NCBI RefSeq assembly: GCF_003568845.1
Contig: NZ_CP030128.1
Coordinates: forward strand, 1 to 64,000
Length of the DNA stretch: 64,000 bases
Source of the DNA: Indioceanicola profundi
GTDB taxonomy: Bacteria > Pseudomonadota > Alphaproteobacteria > Azospirillales > Azospirillaceae
Reading direction: 5' to 3'
The notes beneath the pieces were generated by a model, which had not been told where the DNA came from, did not search any database, and saw nothing but the letters and a program-made list of their open reading frames with translations. The position numbers and the translations under genes were made by a program. The stretch's first letter is position 1. The number at the start of each line of letters is the position of its first letter. This document shows positions 35,416 through 45,125 of this stretch, one piece after another.

Positions 35416-36366
35416 GTGATCGGCCCCATCTTCTTCGCGCTCTTCCCAATCTTTCTGCTGATCGCACTCGGCCATGCCATGCGCAGACGCAGCTTCCTGC
35501 CCGATGCCTTCTGGCCCCAAGCCGAGCGTCTCTGCTATACTGTGCTAATGCCAGCCCTGTTTCTGCATGGCCTGGCTACCGCTGATCTCACCGGCATATC
35601 CGTCTCTGGTCTCGTCAGTGCCTTGCTGATCCCTATTATCCTTGTTTCACTTCTTTTAATTCTTCTGAACCGCTTTTTGGCCGCGAATGGTCCAGCCTTC
35701 ACCTCTGTCTTTCAAGGTGCCATTCGATTCAATAACTTCGTCGCGATCTCCGCTGCAGTTGGTCTCTACGGCCAGCCCGCCATTGCCCTTGCTGCCGTTG
35801 CCACGGCCGCAATCGTACCAACCGTGAATGTGTTATCAGTTCTTGTTTTGTCCCGTTACGGCTCGGCCCGTTCGCAAACGGCCGAACAAGGGTTCATCTC
35901 GATCACGCTTAGAGTGTTGCGGGATATCGCCTCCAACCCATTGATCGTGGCCTGCACTACCGGTATCCTTCTTCAGGTCAGTGTTGCTGGATTACCGCCC
36001 GGTCTTGAAAGCACCTTCAAGGCACTGGGTCATGCCTCCCTGCCTTTGGGCCTGCTCTGTGTCGGGGCTGCGCTGAACTGGGAGATCCTGGGCACCGGTC
36101 TTCGGTCCACGCTCAGTGCGTCATTTTTTAAGTTTGTCATCATGCCTTTTGCAACCGCATTGGCTTGCTTTTGGCTGGGTCTCGATACGTCTACAGCGGC
36201 TGTGGCGGTGCTGTTTCAGGCCGTGCCGACGGCCTCCTCTTCCTATGTTCTGGCGCGCCGCTTAGGTGGCGACGCAGAATTGATGGCCGGTATTGTGGCT
36301 TTCCAAACTGTTCTCTGCTTCGTAACGATCCCCATTGTACTTCTGCTGTTTGGTCTTTCACTGTAG
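35416..36366 (+). CDS. AEC-family transporter (auxin efflux carrier type)
   Basis: A 316-residue membrane carrier with about ten hydrophobic helices, of the AEC/Mem_trans family (PF03547), which moves organic acids. The GTG at 35416 with AGGAG 10 nt upstream is chosen; the frame is open to a TTG at 35386 inside the terminator. Typical features are GAIRFNNFVAISAA and the C-terminal QAVPTASSSYVLARRLGGD. It follows the TRAP operon and may export or exchange a pathway acid. Confidence 0.85.
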   Translation: MIGPIFFALFPIFLLIALGHAMRRRSFLPDAFWPQAERLCYTVLMPALFLHGLATADLTGISVSGLVSALLIPIILVSLLLILLNRFLAANGPAFTSVFQGAIRFNNFVAISAAVGLYGQPAIALAAVATAAIVPTVNVLSVLVLSRYGSARSQTAEQGFISITLRVLRDIASNPLIVACTTGILLQVSVAGLPPGLESTFKALGHASLPLGLLCVGAALNWEILGTGLRSTLSASFFKFVIMPFATALACFWLGLDTSTAAVAVLFQAVPTASSSYVLARRLGGDAELMAGIVAFQTVLCFVTIPIVLLLFGLSL

Positions 36367-36400
36367 ACCTGACTGACTGACTGTAGCTCTCCGAGCGCGG

Positions 36401-36640
36401 AATGGGATTGTCAAGTTGGCGGTGACCGGCGCGCTGAGGCAGCTGTTTAGACGGGCCATGATGAGATCGACCTTGCCCAGCTATACTGGCCATCGGTTCC
36501 CGCCCGCGATCATCCACCATGCTGTCTGGCTGTATTTCCGCTTTCCCCTGAGCCTACGCATGGTGGAGGAGATGCTGGCGGTCCGTGGCATTCATGTCAG
36601 CCACGAGACGGTACGGCAATAGGGCCTGAAGTTCGGCCAG
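36401..36640 (+). pseudogene. IS6-family transposase 5' remnant, copy 2
   Basis: Closely related to 5417-5640 in sequence and orientation (shared GCGGTGACCGGCGCG lead-in, then FRFPLSLRMVEEMLA in the frame). A premature TAG replaces the Trp codon in VRQWGLK. About 65 codons remain and the catalytic part is absent. Confidence 0.75.
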
Positions 36641-36641
36641 C

Positions 36642-37028
36642 TTGACGGTTCACGGTCTTGAAGCCAGACTGCTCCAATATGCCCTCAACTGTGCCCGTAC
36701 AGGCTGGGATCAAGCGTCCGTCTTCATCCCGCCTGAAGACCTGTGCGAATATGACGCCCGGCAATGCCGGATCCACCTCAGCATCCACTGTCGTTATGGA
36801 TGGTGGCTGCCCGTCCAGCAAGGGCGCCGCTGGCTGGAAGCGGCGACCGCTCTGGAGGCATCGGGCGGCAAGGCTTTCCAGGACAAGCGACCCGGAGCCC
36901 CTGGTCGCGAGGCGTCTCAACTCGAGAAGGACGCCTTTCACATCCAGAAACCCATAAAGGAGGAGCGCCGCTGCATAGTCGCCGTCTCTGATGATGAGCT
37001 TGATAGGAGTGCGCATGTCCTGGAACAT
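36642..37028 (-). CDS. Unassigned protein, probably 3' truncated
   Basis: The minus-strand frame reads MFQDMRTPIKLIIRDGDYAA and continues for about 129 residues before running into the IS6 remnant (stop at 36597 inside it). I do not recognise the family. It starts 37 bp after the next gene upstream (37065-37583), on the same strand, so the two may be one unit. The N-terminus looks like folded-protein sequence (LLLYGFLDVKGVLLELRRLA); the rest is low in clear features. The natural C-terminus was probably lost to the insertion. Confidence 0.4.
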
Positions 37029-37064
37029 TTGCTGAAATGGAACAATGAGAAACCCGCAAGCCCG

Positions 37065-37583
37065 TCAGGTGCCCGCCGACACGGCTGGCCCGGTGTTCAC
37101 ATTGAGGGCGGCCGGTGCGAGCGGTTTCAGCATGTCGACGGGTACTGATTCCCTGGCGCCAGCGGCCGCCTTGCGGATGAAGTGCCATTGACCCGTCCTG
37201 CGCAGCACATAGCTTGCCCCGATCTCAGCCTTGTTGGACATGCCGCTGGCGAAAGCCTCGATGCTGTCAGCCGTCCAGGGGCCATCCTGGCGGCTCCATC
37301 CATCGTACCAATCGCGATGATAGAACTCGCACATGTCGCCATAACGGCCCATCCATTCCCTGATACCGGGATAGGCATGGTGGAGTGGCGGGTGCGCCAC
37401 CCCCAGATCCGGACCGATCCGGGCAAGGCATCCCATGGCCAGCAGTTTGCCAAGGGCTGTACGATTGCTCCAGGCCTCTTCGAGCACCTTGCCGAGGCGC
37501 GCCGGGTTGCCTTCAAGGTTGCAGTAAACGTAGGTGACGCTTCCGTCCTCGTTCTCAATCCCGATCTGAGCACGTGCCGACAT
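37065..37583 (-). CDS. Conserved protein of a phage-associated type, function unknown
   Basis: A 172-residue soluble protein. Its start (RAQIGIENEDGSVTYVYCNL followed by EGNPARLGKVLEE) and a later FYHRDWYDGW recall a family common in phages and mobile DNA with the pattern YCHWDG...G..L...Y and YHRD; resemblance is by eye only. An FNR-type half-palindrome (CTGAT-N4-GTCAA) lies about 55-67 bp upstream. It is last before the moeA/nap operon on the minus strand, separated by more than 400 bp. No function is proposed. Confidence 0.55.
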   Translation of the reverse strand: MSARAQIGIENEDGSVTYVYCNLEGNPARLGKVLEEAWSNRTALGKLLAMGCLARIGPDLGVAHPPLHHAYPGIREWMGRYGDMCEFYHRDWYDGWSRQDGPWTADSIEAFASGMSNKAEIGASYVLRRTGQWHFIRKAAAGARESVPVDMLKPLAPAALNVNTGPAVSAGT

Positions 37584-37636
37584 GATACCCTCCTGGCTTG
37601 CGGGGCTGATTATCGGCCCTGCGTGCCAGGCGGACG

Positions 37637-37650
37637 CTGATCCAGGTCAA
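37637..37650 (-). promoter_or_regulatory. Putative FNR/NNR-type box
   Basis: On the minus strand TTGAC-CTGG-ATCAG fits the TTGAT-N4-ATCAA consensus of oxygen- or NO-responsive Crp/Fnr regulators at 8 of 10 defined positions. It lies 54 bp upstream of the 172-residue protein gene, a usable activator distance. Confidence 0.4.
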
Positions 37651-38006
37651 AGGCAGCCATATATCTTTGGGCTCGCGCACCCACCATCGGTGAGCATGGC
37701 CCTGCCGGAGCGGGACCTGCCCCGGCGCGGGGCGCGGACCGACGTGCCTGGTCGTCCTCTCGCCGCCTGCCAGCACGACACACTGCGAAACTGCTGGGGC
37801 AATGGTCAGGAAGCCGGCTTCTGCCCGCCGCGTACATGCCTGGCCAGCTCGAAGCCATGACGTTCCGCCTTGGCGGGCAGCCGAGACTGTGAGTCACCTC
37901 ACGCCCTTGAAGCTGCTTTCAATAAGGACGCTCAGAGAGATAGCTGATGATCGTCGGGACGCGCCTGCAGTCTTGGCTGTCGATCGCCAGCCACGGAGTT
38001 GGACCT
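37651..38006 (-). other. Spacer downstream of moeA
   Basis: No supported gene; short frames on both strands lack family resemblance or ribosome sites. The nap-moeA transcript must end here, but no T-run terminator is evident. Confidence 0.4.
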
Positions 38007-39287
38007 TCATGATAGGTTGAGCGTGATAGCGTCGAACAGGTCCCCCGCGGCGGTGTCGGCGCACTTGTCTGGTATGATCATCAATGCATCAGCGCCGACC
38101 ATCGCGGATTGCTGGCCCGAGCCACCATGTCCAAGCCGCCGCGCCACGGCGATGCCGTCCGGGCCAGGGTTCAGCATGACCGGTACATACTCACGACGTC
38201 CCTTCTTGTGGACAAAGCTGTGTGCCGCACGTACGGGCCGTGTGCCGAGCGGCCGGTAAGGTTGGCCGGAGAGGACACGCAACAGCGGCAGGGCCAAAAT
38301 CATCAATGTCACCAGCACCGCATTCGGGTTTCCCGGCAGGCCCAAGAACAGTGCGCCGTTCCGCGCTTGACCTGGTAGCCGCCCCACTGCGACCGGCTTT
38401 CCTGGCTTAATGGCAAGCCGCCACTGGTCGATGCGTCCGCCGATATCGGTTAGCGCCGGGCGCAGGTGATCCTCTTCTCCAACTGACATGCCGCCGGAAC
38501 TCACCAGGGCGTCGCAATCCGTCGCCTGGAGCAGCGCGGCACGAACAGTGGCAGGATCGTCCGCCGCCGTCGGCAGGATCAGAACCTCGAAACCGGCCGC
38601 TTCCAATATACCGGTGATCAGAAAGCGGTTGGAATTATGGATGGTGCCTGGAGTGAGCGGCAGGCCAGGCTCGACCAGCTCTGAGCCGGTGGAGAGCACC
38701 GCGACACGCAGCCGCCGCCGGACCGGTACCCGCGCCAGGCCCAGTGTTGCCGCCGCCGCGAGATGCCGCGGATCCAGCTGCGTTCCAGCCCTGACTGCCA
38801 TCGTCCCCGCTGCCAGGTCGTCGCCCGGGAGGCGGACATTGGCGCCTGGTGCCGGCAGGTGCCGGACGACGATATGCCCGGCGCTCTCCAGGCAATCCTC
38901 CTGCATTGCCACCCGGTCGCAACCGGGCGGCAGCGGCGCACCGGTGAAAATCCGCACGGCGCCCGGTCCGGGCGCCGCTTCTAGCCCGCTGTCCCCGGCG
39001 GCAACCCGCCCGCGCAAGACAAGGACCGGCGCATCCTTCCCCGCCAAATCCTCTGCCCGCAGGGCATAGCCGTCAACAGCGGATCGGGCGAAGTCCGGGA
39101 CGGGCCGGGCGGCAACCAAATCCGTGGCCAGGACCCGCCCCCGGGCGGCGCGGAGATCCGCGAGTTCCACCTCGGAAACGGGGACAAGGCTGGGCACAAG
39201 CCGTCCGAGCAGGTCCTCTGGCAGAGCCAAGCAGGAGCGTGCGGCACCGTCGCCGTGATCCAGCGCTTCCATGCTCCCGCCCGACAT
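38007..39287 (-). CDS. moeA: Molybdopterin molybdotransferase MoeA
   Basis: Inserts molybdate into adenylated molybdopterin, in the cytoplasm. The 426-residue protein has the MoeA N-terminal domains (PVPDFARSAVDGYALRAEDL, about residue 70), the MoCF_biosynth core with SSGGMSVGEEDHLRPAL (about 260), GLPGNPNAVLV and a C-terminal MoeA_C domain. The start at 39287 is set by an ATGA overlap with the napC stop; the open frame runs further upstream inside napC. Being the last gene of the nap operon links cofactor supply to nitrate reductase synthesis. Confidence 0.93.
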   Translation of the reverse strand: MSGGSMEALDHGDGAARSCLALPEDLLGRLVPSLVPVSEVELADLRAARGRVLATDLVAARPVPDFARSAVDGYALRAEDLAGKDAPVLVLRGRVAAGDSGLEAAPGPGAVRIFTGAPLPPGCDRVAMQEDCLESAGHIVVRHLPAPGANVRLPGDDLAAGTMAVRAGTQLDPRHLAAAATLGLARVPVRRRLRVAVLSTGSELVEPGLPLTPGTIHNSNRFLITGILEAAGFEVLILPTAADDPATVRAALLQATDCDALVSSGGMSVGEEDHLRPALTDIGGRIDQWRLAIKPGKPVAVGRLPGQARNGALFLGLPGNPNAVLVTLMILALPLLRVLSGQPYRPLGTRPVRAAHSFVHKKGRREYVPVMLNPGPDGIAVARRLGHGGSGQQSAMVGADALMIIPDKCADTAAGDLFDAITLNLS

Positions 39288-39961
39288 CAGTCTGCCAAGG
39301 CCGGGGACGGGCTGGATGTGGGGAAATAGCCGGCTGCACTCATCCCGCCGCTGGTTCCGGCCTCGCTCCACCCCGGCGGCACCCCCTGCATGTCCGGAAG
39401 GCGGTGCGCAATGCCCTTATGGCAGTCGATGCAGGTGCGCTCGCCCGTAAACAGGAAGGCTTCATGGACCTGCGCGGCCCGCGCACCTTGCCTGGTGATG
39501 TCCATGGACTCGGCGCTGTGGCAGTTCCGGCATTCCAGGCTGTCGTTCGCCTTGAGACGGGCCCATTCGTGCTCGGCCAACTCGCGCCGCTTGGCTTCGA
39601 ACTTGTCGCGCGTGTTGATCGTGCCGAAGATCTTGCCCCAGACCTCCTTGGAGGCCTGCATCTTGCGGGCGATCTTGTCCGTCCACTCGTGCGGGACATG
39701 GCAATCCGGGCAGCTTGCGCGCACCCCTGACCGGTTGCTGAAGTGGATGGTGGTCTTCAGCTCCTCAAACACATTGTCCCGCATCTCGTGGCAACCGGTG
39801 CAGAACTGCTCCGTGTTGGTCACCTCGAGCGCCGTGTTGAAGCCGCCCCAGAAGATAACGCCGGCAACGAAGCCGCCCAGGGTGAGAAAGCCAAGGCTCA
39901 GCTGGGTTGCCGGTTTCGAGATGATTTGCCAGGGGCGGAGCAGGAAACCCGGTATTTTCAT
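39287..39961 (-). CDS. napC: Tetrahaem cytochrome c NapC
   Basis: Membrane-anchored quinol dehydrogenase passing electrons from quinol to NapB/NapA. The 224-residue product has an N-terminal anchor helix (about 18-40) and four CxxCH haem motifs: CTGCH, CPDCH, CRNCH and CIDCH. The start [10 protein letters not shown] at 39961 overlaps the napB stop (ATGA); the longer frame upstream is napB DNA. Confidence 0.95.
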   Translation of the reverse strand: MKIPGFLLRPWQIISKPATQLSLGFLTLGGFVAGVIFWGGFNTALEVTNTEQFCTGCHEMRDNVFEELKTTIHFSNRSGVRASCPDCHVPHEWTDKIARKMQASKEVWGKIFGTINTRDKFEAKRRELAEHEWARLKANDSLECRNCHSAESMDITRQGARAAQVHEAFLFTGERTCIDCHKGIAHRLPDMQGVPPGWSEAGTSGGMSAAGYFPTSSPSPALAD

Positions 39962-40446
39962 GGATGACCTCCACCACCACCCGGCGAGGGTTCGATCAGA
40001 GCATCGAACGGCTTGAAGCGGTTCTCCACGATCGGCTTGGCATCCGTCTGCGGCACATGGCATTGGGTGCAGAAGTACCGCCGCGGAGCCACGGCGCCCA
40101 GGGTCTGCCCCTCCCGGGTCTGGTAGTGGCTGATGCTGATCATCGGCGCCTGCGTCTGCTCCGTGAACTGCCGACTATGGCAGGTCAGACACTGGTTGTT
40201 GTTCCGGGTAACCTGATAGCCAACAATGTTGTGCGGGATGACCGGTGGCTGCTCCGGATAGTTCCGGGTACGGCGCCGGTCGTCCGTGACCTCCTTGGGC
40301 AGCGGCGGCGCCTTTGGTTCATCGGTGAAGTTCACCGGCGGCCGGAACGGCGATTGTATCTCCTCGCTGTCCTGAGCCGTCGCCAGCGCAGCGGCCGTCA
40401 TGACCGCCCCGCTTGTCAGCAGGGCGAGAATGGTGTGAACACGCAT
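39958..40446 (-). CDS. napB: Periplasmic nitrate reductase small subunit NapB
   Basis: Di-haem cytochrome c partner of NapA, 162 residues, with a signal peptide ([10 protein letters not shown] to ALATAQ, about 25). The two haem motifs are CLTCH (about residue 95) and CTQCH (about 133). The conserved [10 protein letters not shown] segment of NapB is present. It follows napA by 12 bp. Confidence 0.95.
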   Translation of the reverse strand: MRVHTILALLTSGAVMTAAALATAQDSEEIQSPFRPPVNFTDEPKAPPLPKEVTDDRRRTRNYPEQPPVIPHNIVGYQVTRNNNQCLTCHSRQFTEQTQAPMISISHYQTREGQTLGAVAPRRYFCTQCHVPQTDAKPIVENRFKPFDALIEPSPGGGGGHP

Positions 40447-40458
40447 GGCCGGTCCCCC

Positions 40459-42975
40459 CTAAGCCGCCACAGGAGTGACCTTGACGGCACACTTCTTGAA
40501 GTCGGTCTGCTTGCTGATCGGGTCAGTGGCATCCAGCGTGACCTTGTTGATCAGTCTGGCGCTATCGAACCAGGGCACGAAGACCACGCCCCTGGGCGGG
40601 CGGTTCCGGCCCCGTGTCTCCACACGGGTGCGGATGAAGCCACGCCGGGACGCCACCTCAACCTCGGACCCGCGGCGCAGCCCGCGTGCCTTGGCATCGT
40701 CGGGATGCATGAAGATCACTGCCATGGGAAACGCCTTGTAGAGCTCGGGCACCCGCATGGTCATCGACCCGGAATGCCAGTGCTCAAGCACCCGGCCCGT
40801 CACAAGCCAGAGGTCGAACTCCGGATCAGGTGCCTCCGCGGGCGGCTCGTAGGGATAGCTGATGATCTTCGCCTTGCCGTCGGACATGCCGTAGAACCGC
40901 ACCCCCTCGCCCTTGGGCACATAGGGGTCGTAGCCCTCCCGGTAGCGCCAAAGCGTTTCCTTTCCGTCCACGACGGGCCAGCGGAGACCCCGAACCTGGT
41001 GGTAGGTGTCGAAGGGCGCCAGATCATGGCCATGGTGACGGCCGAACTCGGCATATTCCTCGAACAAGCCCTTCTGCACGTAGAAACCAAAATGCTGGGC
41101 TTCATGGTTCTCGTAGCCCGCCTCCATGTCGGAGACAGGGTACTTGTTGGTTTCGCCATTGGCGAACACGACCTCATAAAGGGTTTTGCCCCGGTACTCC
41201 GGATTTGCGTCGAGAATCTCGGCCGGCCAGACCTCGTCCGTGGTGAAGCGCTTGGAAAACTCCATCAGCTGCCAGAGGTCCGAGCGCGCCTCCCCGGGAG
41301 CCCGCACGAGCTGGTGCCAGAAATGGGTGCGCCGCTCGGCATTGCCGTAAGCGCCTTCTTTCTCCACCCACATCGCGGCCGGCAGCACGAGGTCCGCCGC
41401 CATGGCCGTCACCGTGGGATAGGCGTCGGTCACCACGATGAAGTTCGCCGGGTTCCGGTAACCGGGATAGGTTTCCTGCTCCGTATTGGGGGCTGCCTGC
41501 AGGTTGTTGTTGCACATCACCCAATAGGCGTTGAGCTTGCCGTCCTTCAGCATACGGTCCTGCATGACCGCATGATAGCCGGGCTCCCCGTTGAGCAGCC
41601 CCGCCGGGAGCTTCCAGATCTTTTCCGCCGTGCCCCGGTGCTCGGGATTGGTGACCACCATGTCGGCCGGGAGCCGGTGCGCGAAAACGCCGACCTCGCG
41701 CGCGGTGCCGCAGGCGGATGGCTGCCCCGTCAAGGAGAAGGGCCCGTTGCCGGGCAGGCTGATCTTGCCGGTCAAGAGGTGGATGTTGGTAACCAGGTGG
41801 TTGCACCAGACCCCGCGGACATGCTGGTTGAAGCCCATGGTCCAGAAGGAGACCACCTTGGTCTTCGGGTCGGCATAGAGCTCGGCAAGGGCCAGCAGCC
41901 GCTCCTTCGGAACACCGGTGAGTTCGGCCGTATACTCCAACGTGTAGGGCTTCACCAGCTCGGCGAAACGATTGAAATCGCAAGGCTTGCTGTCCGCGGC
42001 GTCACGGGCATGCGTGGCCTTCATTTCGAGTTCGTGCTCCGGCCGCAGCCCATAGCCGATGTCGGTGACACCCTCATGGAAGGTGGTGTGGCTGTTCACG
42101 AACTCCGTGTTGACCCGGCCGGTCTGGATGATGTGGTTGGCCACGAAGTTCAGGATCGCCAGGTCGGTTCCCGGATGGAACACCATGGGGATATCGGCCA
42201 GGTCAAAGGTGCGGTGCTCGAAGGTGGAGAGCACGGCCACCTTGACATGGGGCGTGGACAGCCGCCGATCCGTCACGCGGGTCCAGAGGATCGGGTGCAT
42301 CTCCGCCATGTTCGAACCCCAGAGCACAAAGGCATCCGTGGTCTCGATATCGTCGTAGCAGCCCATCGGTTCGTCCATCCCGAAGGTGCGGATGAAGCCG
42401 ACGGCGGCCGAGGCCATGCAGTGGCGGGCGTTCGGGTCGAGATTGTTGCTGCGGAACCCCGCCCGCATCAGCTTGGATTGCGCATAGCCTTCCCAGATCG
42501 TGGCCTGACCGCTGCCGAACATGCCGACGGCCTTGGGGCCCTTTTCCTTCAGGACCCGCTTCCACTGGCGCGCCATCTCGTCGAAGGCCTGCTCCCAGCT
42601 AACAGGCTGGAACTCACCATCCTTGCTATAGGCGCCGTCCCGCATCCGCATCAACGGGGTGGTCAGACGGTCGGCCCCGTACATGATTTTGGAGAGGAAA
42701 TAGCCCTTCACGCAGTTCAGGCCGCGGTTCACCTCGGCCTGCATATCGCCGTGGGTGGCTACGACCTGATTGTCCCGCACCCCCACCATGACGCCGCAGC
42801 CGGTGCCACAGAACCGGCATGGCGCCTTGGACCATTTCAGTTGTGCAGCCTCACCAACCGCGAGCGGCGCCTGCGCCGACGCCGGAAGGCTGATGCCGGC
42901 GGCCACAGCAGCCGTAGCCACGGCCTGGCTCTTGATAAAGTCACGCCGGGATAGGCCGGGGTGGTTGATCTGCAT
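40459..42975 (-). CDS. napA: Periplasmic nitrate reductase catalytic subunit NapA
   Basis: Molybdenum bis-MGD enzyme reducing nitrate to nitrite in the periplasm. The 838-residue precursor has a Tat signal ([20 protein letters not shown]), an N-terminal [4Fe-4S] motif with Cys53, Cys56, Cys60 and Cys88, and a probable Mo-ligand Cys in [13 protein letters not shown] (about 154). The C-terminal molydop_binding domain is complete. The length is standard. The start lies inside the 3' end of napD (35-nt overlap), so translation is coupled. Confidence 0.97.
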   Translation of the reverse strand: MQINHPGLSRRDFIKSQAVATAAVAAGISLPASAQAPLAVGEAAQLKWSKAPCRFCGTGCGVMVGVRDNQVVATHGDMQAEVNRGLNCVKGYFLSKIMYGADRLTTPLMRMRDGAYSKDGEFQPVSWEQAFDEMARQWKRVLKEKGPKAVGMFGSGQATIWEGYAQSKLMRAGFRSNNLDPNARHCMASAAVGFIRTFGMDEPMGCYDDIETTDAFVLWGSNMAEMHPILWTRVTDRRLSTPHVKVAVLSTFEHRTFDLADIPMVFHPGTDLAILNFVANHIIQTGRVNTEFVNSHTTFHEGVTDIGYGLRPEHELEMKATHARDAADSKPCDFNRFAELVKPYTLEYTAELTGVPKERLLALAELYADPKTKVVSFWTMGFNQHVRGVWCNHLVTNIHLLTGKISLPGNGPFSLTGQPSACGTAREVGVFAHRLPADMVVTNPEHRGTAEKIWKLPAGLLNGEPGYHAVMQDRMLKDGKLNAYWVMCNNNLQAAPNTEQETYPGYRNPANFIVVTDAYPTVTAMAADLVLPAAMWVEKEGAYGNAERRTHFWHQLVRAPGEARSDLWQLMEFSKRFTTDEVWPAEILDANPEYRGKTLYEVVFANGETNKYPVSDMEAGYENHEAQHFGFYVQKGLFEEYAEFGRHHGHDLAPFDTYHQVRGLRWPVVDGKETLWRYREGYDPYVPKGEGVRFYGMSDGKAKIISYPYEPPAEAPDPEFDLWLVTGRVLEHWHSGSMTMRVPELYKAFPMAVIFMHPDDAKARGLRRGSEVEVASRRGFIRTRVETRGRNRPPRGVVFVPWFDSARLINKVTLDATDPISKQTDFKKCAVKVTPVAA

Positions 42976-43240
42976 GGTTCGTATCTCCCCCTTCGTCCTT
43001 CACGCGCTCCTCGTGGTGAAAGACCATGACAGCTGACATCACGCCGGACAGAAGCTGGATCTGGGTCAGGGCCTCGGCGATGGCGCCGGCACTGTTGCCT
43101 TCAACAGTAACGATGACCTTGGCTCCTTCCTCGATCTGCACCTCTGCTCCAGGAATTGTTGCAATATTGGAGCGCACCTGCTCCGCCACTGCGGGTTCGC
43201 GCTGCACCAGCAGGCTGGCGATATGAAATTCATCGGCCAT
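42941..43240 (-). CDS. napD: NapA maturation chaperone NapD
   Basis: Cytoplasmic chaperone that binds the NapA Tat signal. The product is 99 residues, starting [16 protein letters not shown], with the ferredoxin-like NapD pattern IATIPGAEV and [10 protein letters not shown]. The start at 43240 lies 10 nt inside the napF end, and the frame is open upstream but that is napF DNA. The C-terminal 20 residues (Asp/Asn/Pro-rich) are an unusual tail produced by the overlap with napA. Confidence 0.9.
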   Translation of the reverse strand: MADEFHIASLLVQREPAVAEQVRSNIATIPGAEVQIEEGAKVIVTVEGNSAGAIAEALTQIQLLSGVMSAVMVFHHEERVKDEGGDTNHADQPPRPIPA

Positions 43241-43739
43241 GACCAGCCCCCTCTTCTGCCGGCGCGACACGCACGGCGCCGACGGGACAGACCGATACAC
43301 AGGCGCCACACCCGCTGCATGCCTCTCCATCGACCTGCGCCTTGGCCCGCCCGCCAAGAGTGACCTCGAATCCAATGGCCGTCTCCGGGCACGCATCGCC
43401 GCAACTGCGGCAGTAGGTGCCGCCGGCAGCAAGACAAGCCTCGCCGATACTGGCCACGATCTGCCACGGGTCGAGAGCACGGCTGACGAAGATCGGTTCG
43501 GGGCAGGCGTTGGCGCAATCCCCGCAGAAGCTGCATTCGCCAGTCTCGAATACGGCTTCCGGAAAGCCGCCGTCCCCAGCGACAAGCACGCCGTCAACAC
43601 AGGCCGCGATGCAGGCGCCGCACCGCGTGCAAAGGTCGGTAAAATGCTCAGTCTCCGCCCAGGGGGGGCGCACGGGCTGCGGCCCCGCCGGCTTACCCCG
43701 CCGCAGAAACCAGCGCCGCGACAGATCTACATCCTGCAT
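43230..43739 (-). CDS. napF: Ferredoxin-type protein NapF
   Basis: Cytoplasmic iron-sulfur protein thought to assist NapA cofactor loading. It has 169 residues with N-terminal LSRRWFLRRGKP and cysteine motifs CTRCGACIAAC, CSFCGDCANACPEP, CRSCGDACP and CSGCGACVSVCP, giving three to four [4Fe-4S] centres. The start at 43739 (MQDVDLSRR) is preferred because a GGAGG lies 4 nt upstream; an ATG at 43757 would overlap napE. Confidence 0.92.
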   Translation of the reverse strand: MQDVDLSRRWFLRRGKPAGPQPVRPPWAETEHFTDLCTRCGACIAACVDGVLVAGDGGFPEAVFETGECSFCGDCANACPEPIFVSRALDPWQIVASIGEACLAAGGTYCRSCGDACPETAIGFEVTLGGRAKAQVDGEACSGCGACVSVCPVGAVRVAPAEEGAGHGR

Positions 43740-43749
43740 TGCGCCTCCA

Positions 43750-43962
43750 TCAAACATGGGGCGGGCCCGGCGGACCGGCGATCAACTGATACATCCAGAC
43801 CATGAACCCGTACCCGCCAACCACCGCGACGGCGACGAACGGCCAGATGACAAAGGCAAGAAAGAAAAACATCATCAACTCGCGCCGCCTTTGCATGCGC
43901 GGGTTCAAGGACGGGTCCATGGCAGCGTTGGGCTCCGCTAGAGCTTGCCTGTTCATTGGCAT
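43750..43962 (-). CDS. napE: NapE, small membrane protein of nitrate reductase operon
   Basis: A 70-residue protein with a single transmembrane helix (MMFFFLAFVIWPFVAVAVVG, about 30-49) preceded by a basic stretch (RMQRRREL), matching NapE. It is the first gene of napEFDABC. A shorter start at MDPSLNP is possible. Its role is unproven in any organism. Confidence 0.9.
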   Translation of the reverse strand: MPMNRQALAEPNAAMDPSLNPRMQRRRELMMFFFLAFVIWPFVAVAVVGGYGFMVWMYQLIAGPPGPPHV

Positions 43963-44153
43963 GACCGCGCTCGCTTCAGGGGCGCTGCAGGATACAGCGC
44001 CATACCGGAGGGACAGTTATCAGGGTGAAACCGGCCAAGGTACATGCGGTTCCCCTGATGTAAATTTTTATTAAAGACTATTGCCAGCCCTGTGCAAGCT
44101 ATGCCTAGCATAAAGTCTCCTGGGGTCGCACGAACAAAAGTGAGGAACTCTGG
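43963..44153. promoter_or_regulatory. Divergent promoter region between nap and the DUF4142 gene
   Basis: A 191-bp spacer carrying promoters for both directions. The centre is AT-rich (TGTAAATTTTTATTAAAGA, about 44059-44077). No good FNR box (TTGAT-N4-ATCAA) could be seen by eye. Confidence 0.45.
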
Positions 44154-44816
44154 ATGGGCAATAGAATGAGGTCACCCGCGGCGGTGGCCGGAAGTGTGCT
44201 GGCAATTTTAGTTATTTCCGCGCCAGTTTCATTCGCCGAGATGAATAGTTCGGCCGCAGAAGCATCTGCGGACTATGATGGCATTCTTCTTCAGCAGGTT
44301 TACCAACGCGGCCTTGGTGAGATTGCGCAGGCTGAAATTGCGGCGCAGCGTTCCGAACATCCCCAGGTGCGCGAGCTTGCCCAATTGGTTCTTGTCCAGC
44401 AGCGCAATCTCAATCGCGCCTTGAAGGAGCTGGCGGACCGCCAGCGGATTGCCTTGCCCGCCGCTCCCTTGGACGAGGATCGGCAGGTGCTTGAGCGTCT
44501 GCGAACGTTGCACGGGCAGGCTCTCGACAGCAGCTTCCTGCGCGACCGTGTCCAAGGCCTCATGCGCCAGACGAACATCCTGTATAAGCTGGCGGCGCAG
44601 GGCAGCGATCCTGCTGTGAGGGCGTTGGCCGAGAACCAAGCGCCGAGGATGGATGAGATTCGTCAGCGGGCGCTTGAATTGCGTGTTGCCGTGGCGCCCA
44701 TTGAGGATGGGCCAGTAGGTGCTGTTCCCAACGCATCCCAACCGGCCGAAACCTCGGGCGAGATACCCGGGGATGGTACCGGTGGGCGCGTCAACGCCAC
44801 ATCCTCGTCGAACTAG
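44154..44816 (+). CDS. DUF4142 periplasmic protein
   Basis: A 220-residue exported protein: a signal peptide (to FAEMNS, about residue 25), then a helical DUF4142 domain (about 40-180) with the ferritin-like-looking pattern [20 protein letters not shown], and a low-complexity C-terminal tail (Gly/Thr/Ser/Pro). The family is common in alphaproteobacteria and linked to stress; its function is unknown. It is divergent from nap. Confidence 0.8.
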   Translation: MGNRMRSPAAVAGSVLAILVISAPVSFAEMNSSAAEASADYDGILLQQVYQRGLGEIAQAEIAAQRSEHPQVRELAQLVLVQQRNLNRALKELADRQRIALPAAPLDEDRQVLERLRTLHGQALDSSFLRDRVQGLMRQTNILYKLAAQGSDPAVRALAENQAPRMDEIRQRALELRVAVAPIEDGPVGAVPNASQPAETSGEIPGDGTGGRVNATSSSN

Positions 44817-44853
44817 CCCGGGGCCGGCAGCAAGCGAGGGGAGGGCACGCCCG

Positions 44854-45121
44854 ATGGACTACGAGAGCTTCTTCAAGAGCCAGATCGATGGCCTCCGCCG
44901 CGAAGGCCGCTATCGGGTGTTCGCCGATCTTGAGCGCCGGGTTGGCGAGTTTCCGACGGCTTCCTTCTTCCCGGAACCGGATTCGCCGGCCCGGGACGTG
45001 ACGGTGTGGTGCTCCAACGACTATCTAGGTATGGGCCAGAATCCGGTCGTCATCGGCTCGATGATCGAATCGCTGCACAAGTGCGGCGCCGGAGCCGGCG
45101 GCACCCGGAACATCTTTGACC
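44854..45121 (+). pseudogene. hemA: 5-aminolevulinate synthase, N-terminal fragment
   Basis: About 89 residues, [20 protein letters not shown] through [19 protein letters not shown] and [12 protein letters not shown], match the start of alphaproteobacterial HemA. At about 45121 the similarity ends in mid-domain; the frame continues into unrelated sequence to 45198. The PLP-binding Lys region is absent, so it is non-functional. It is either a translocation scar or a duplicated fragment. Confidence 0.8.
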
Positions 45122-45125
45122 TACC

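Noticed and set aside
39964-42954. A 996-codon open frame on the plus strand
   Set aside because: It is exactly antisense to napB and napA, which have full domain signatures; the plus-strand product is rich in His/Arg/Gly without any fold. It is a GC-bias shadow.
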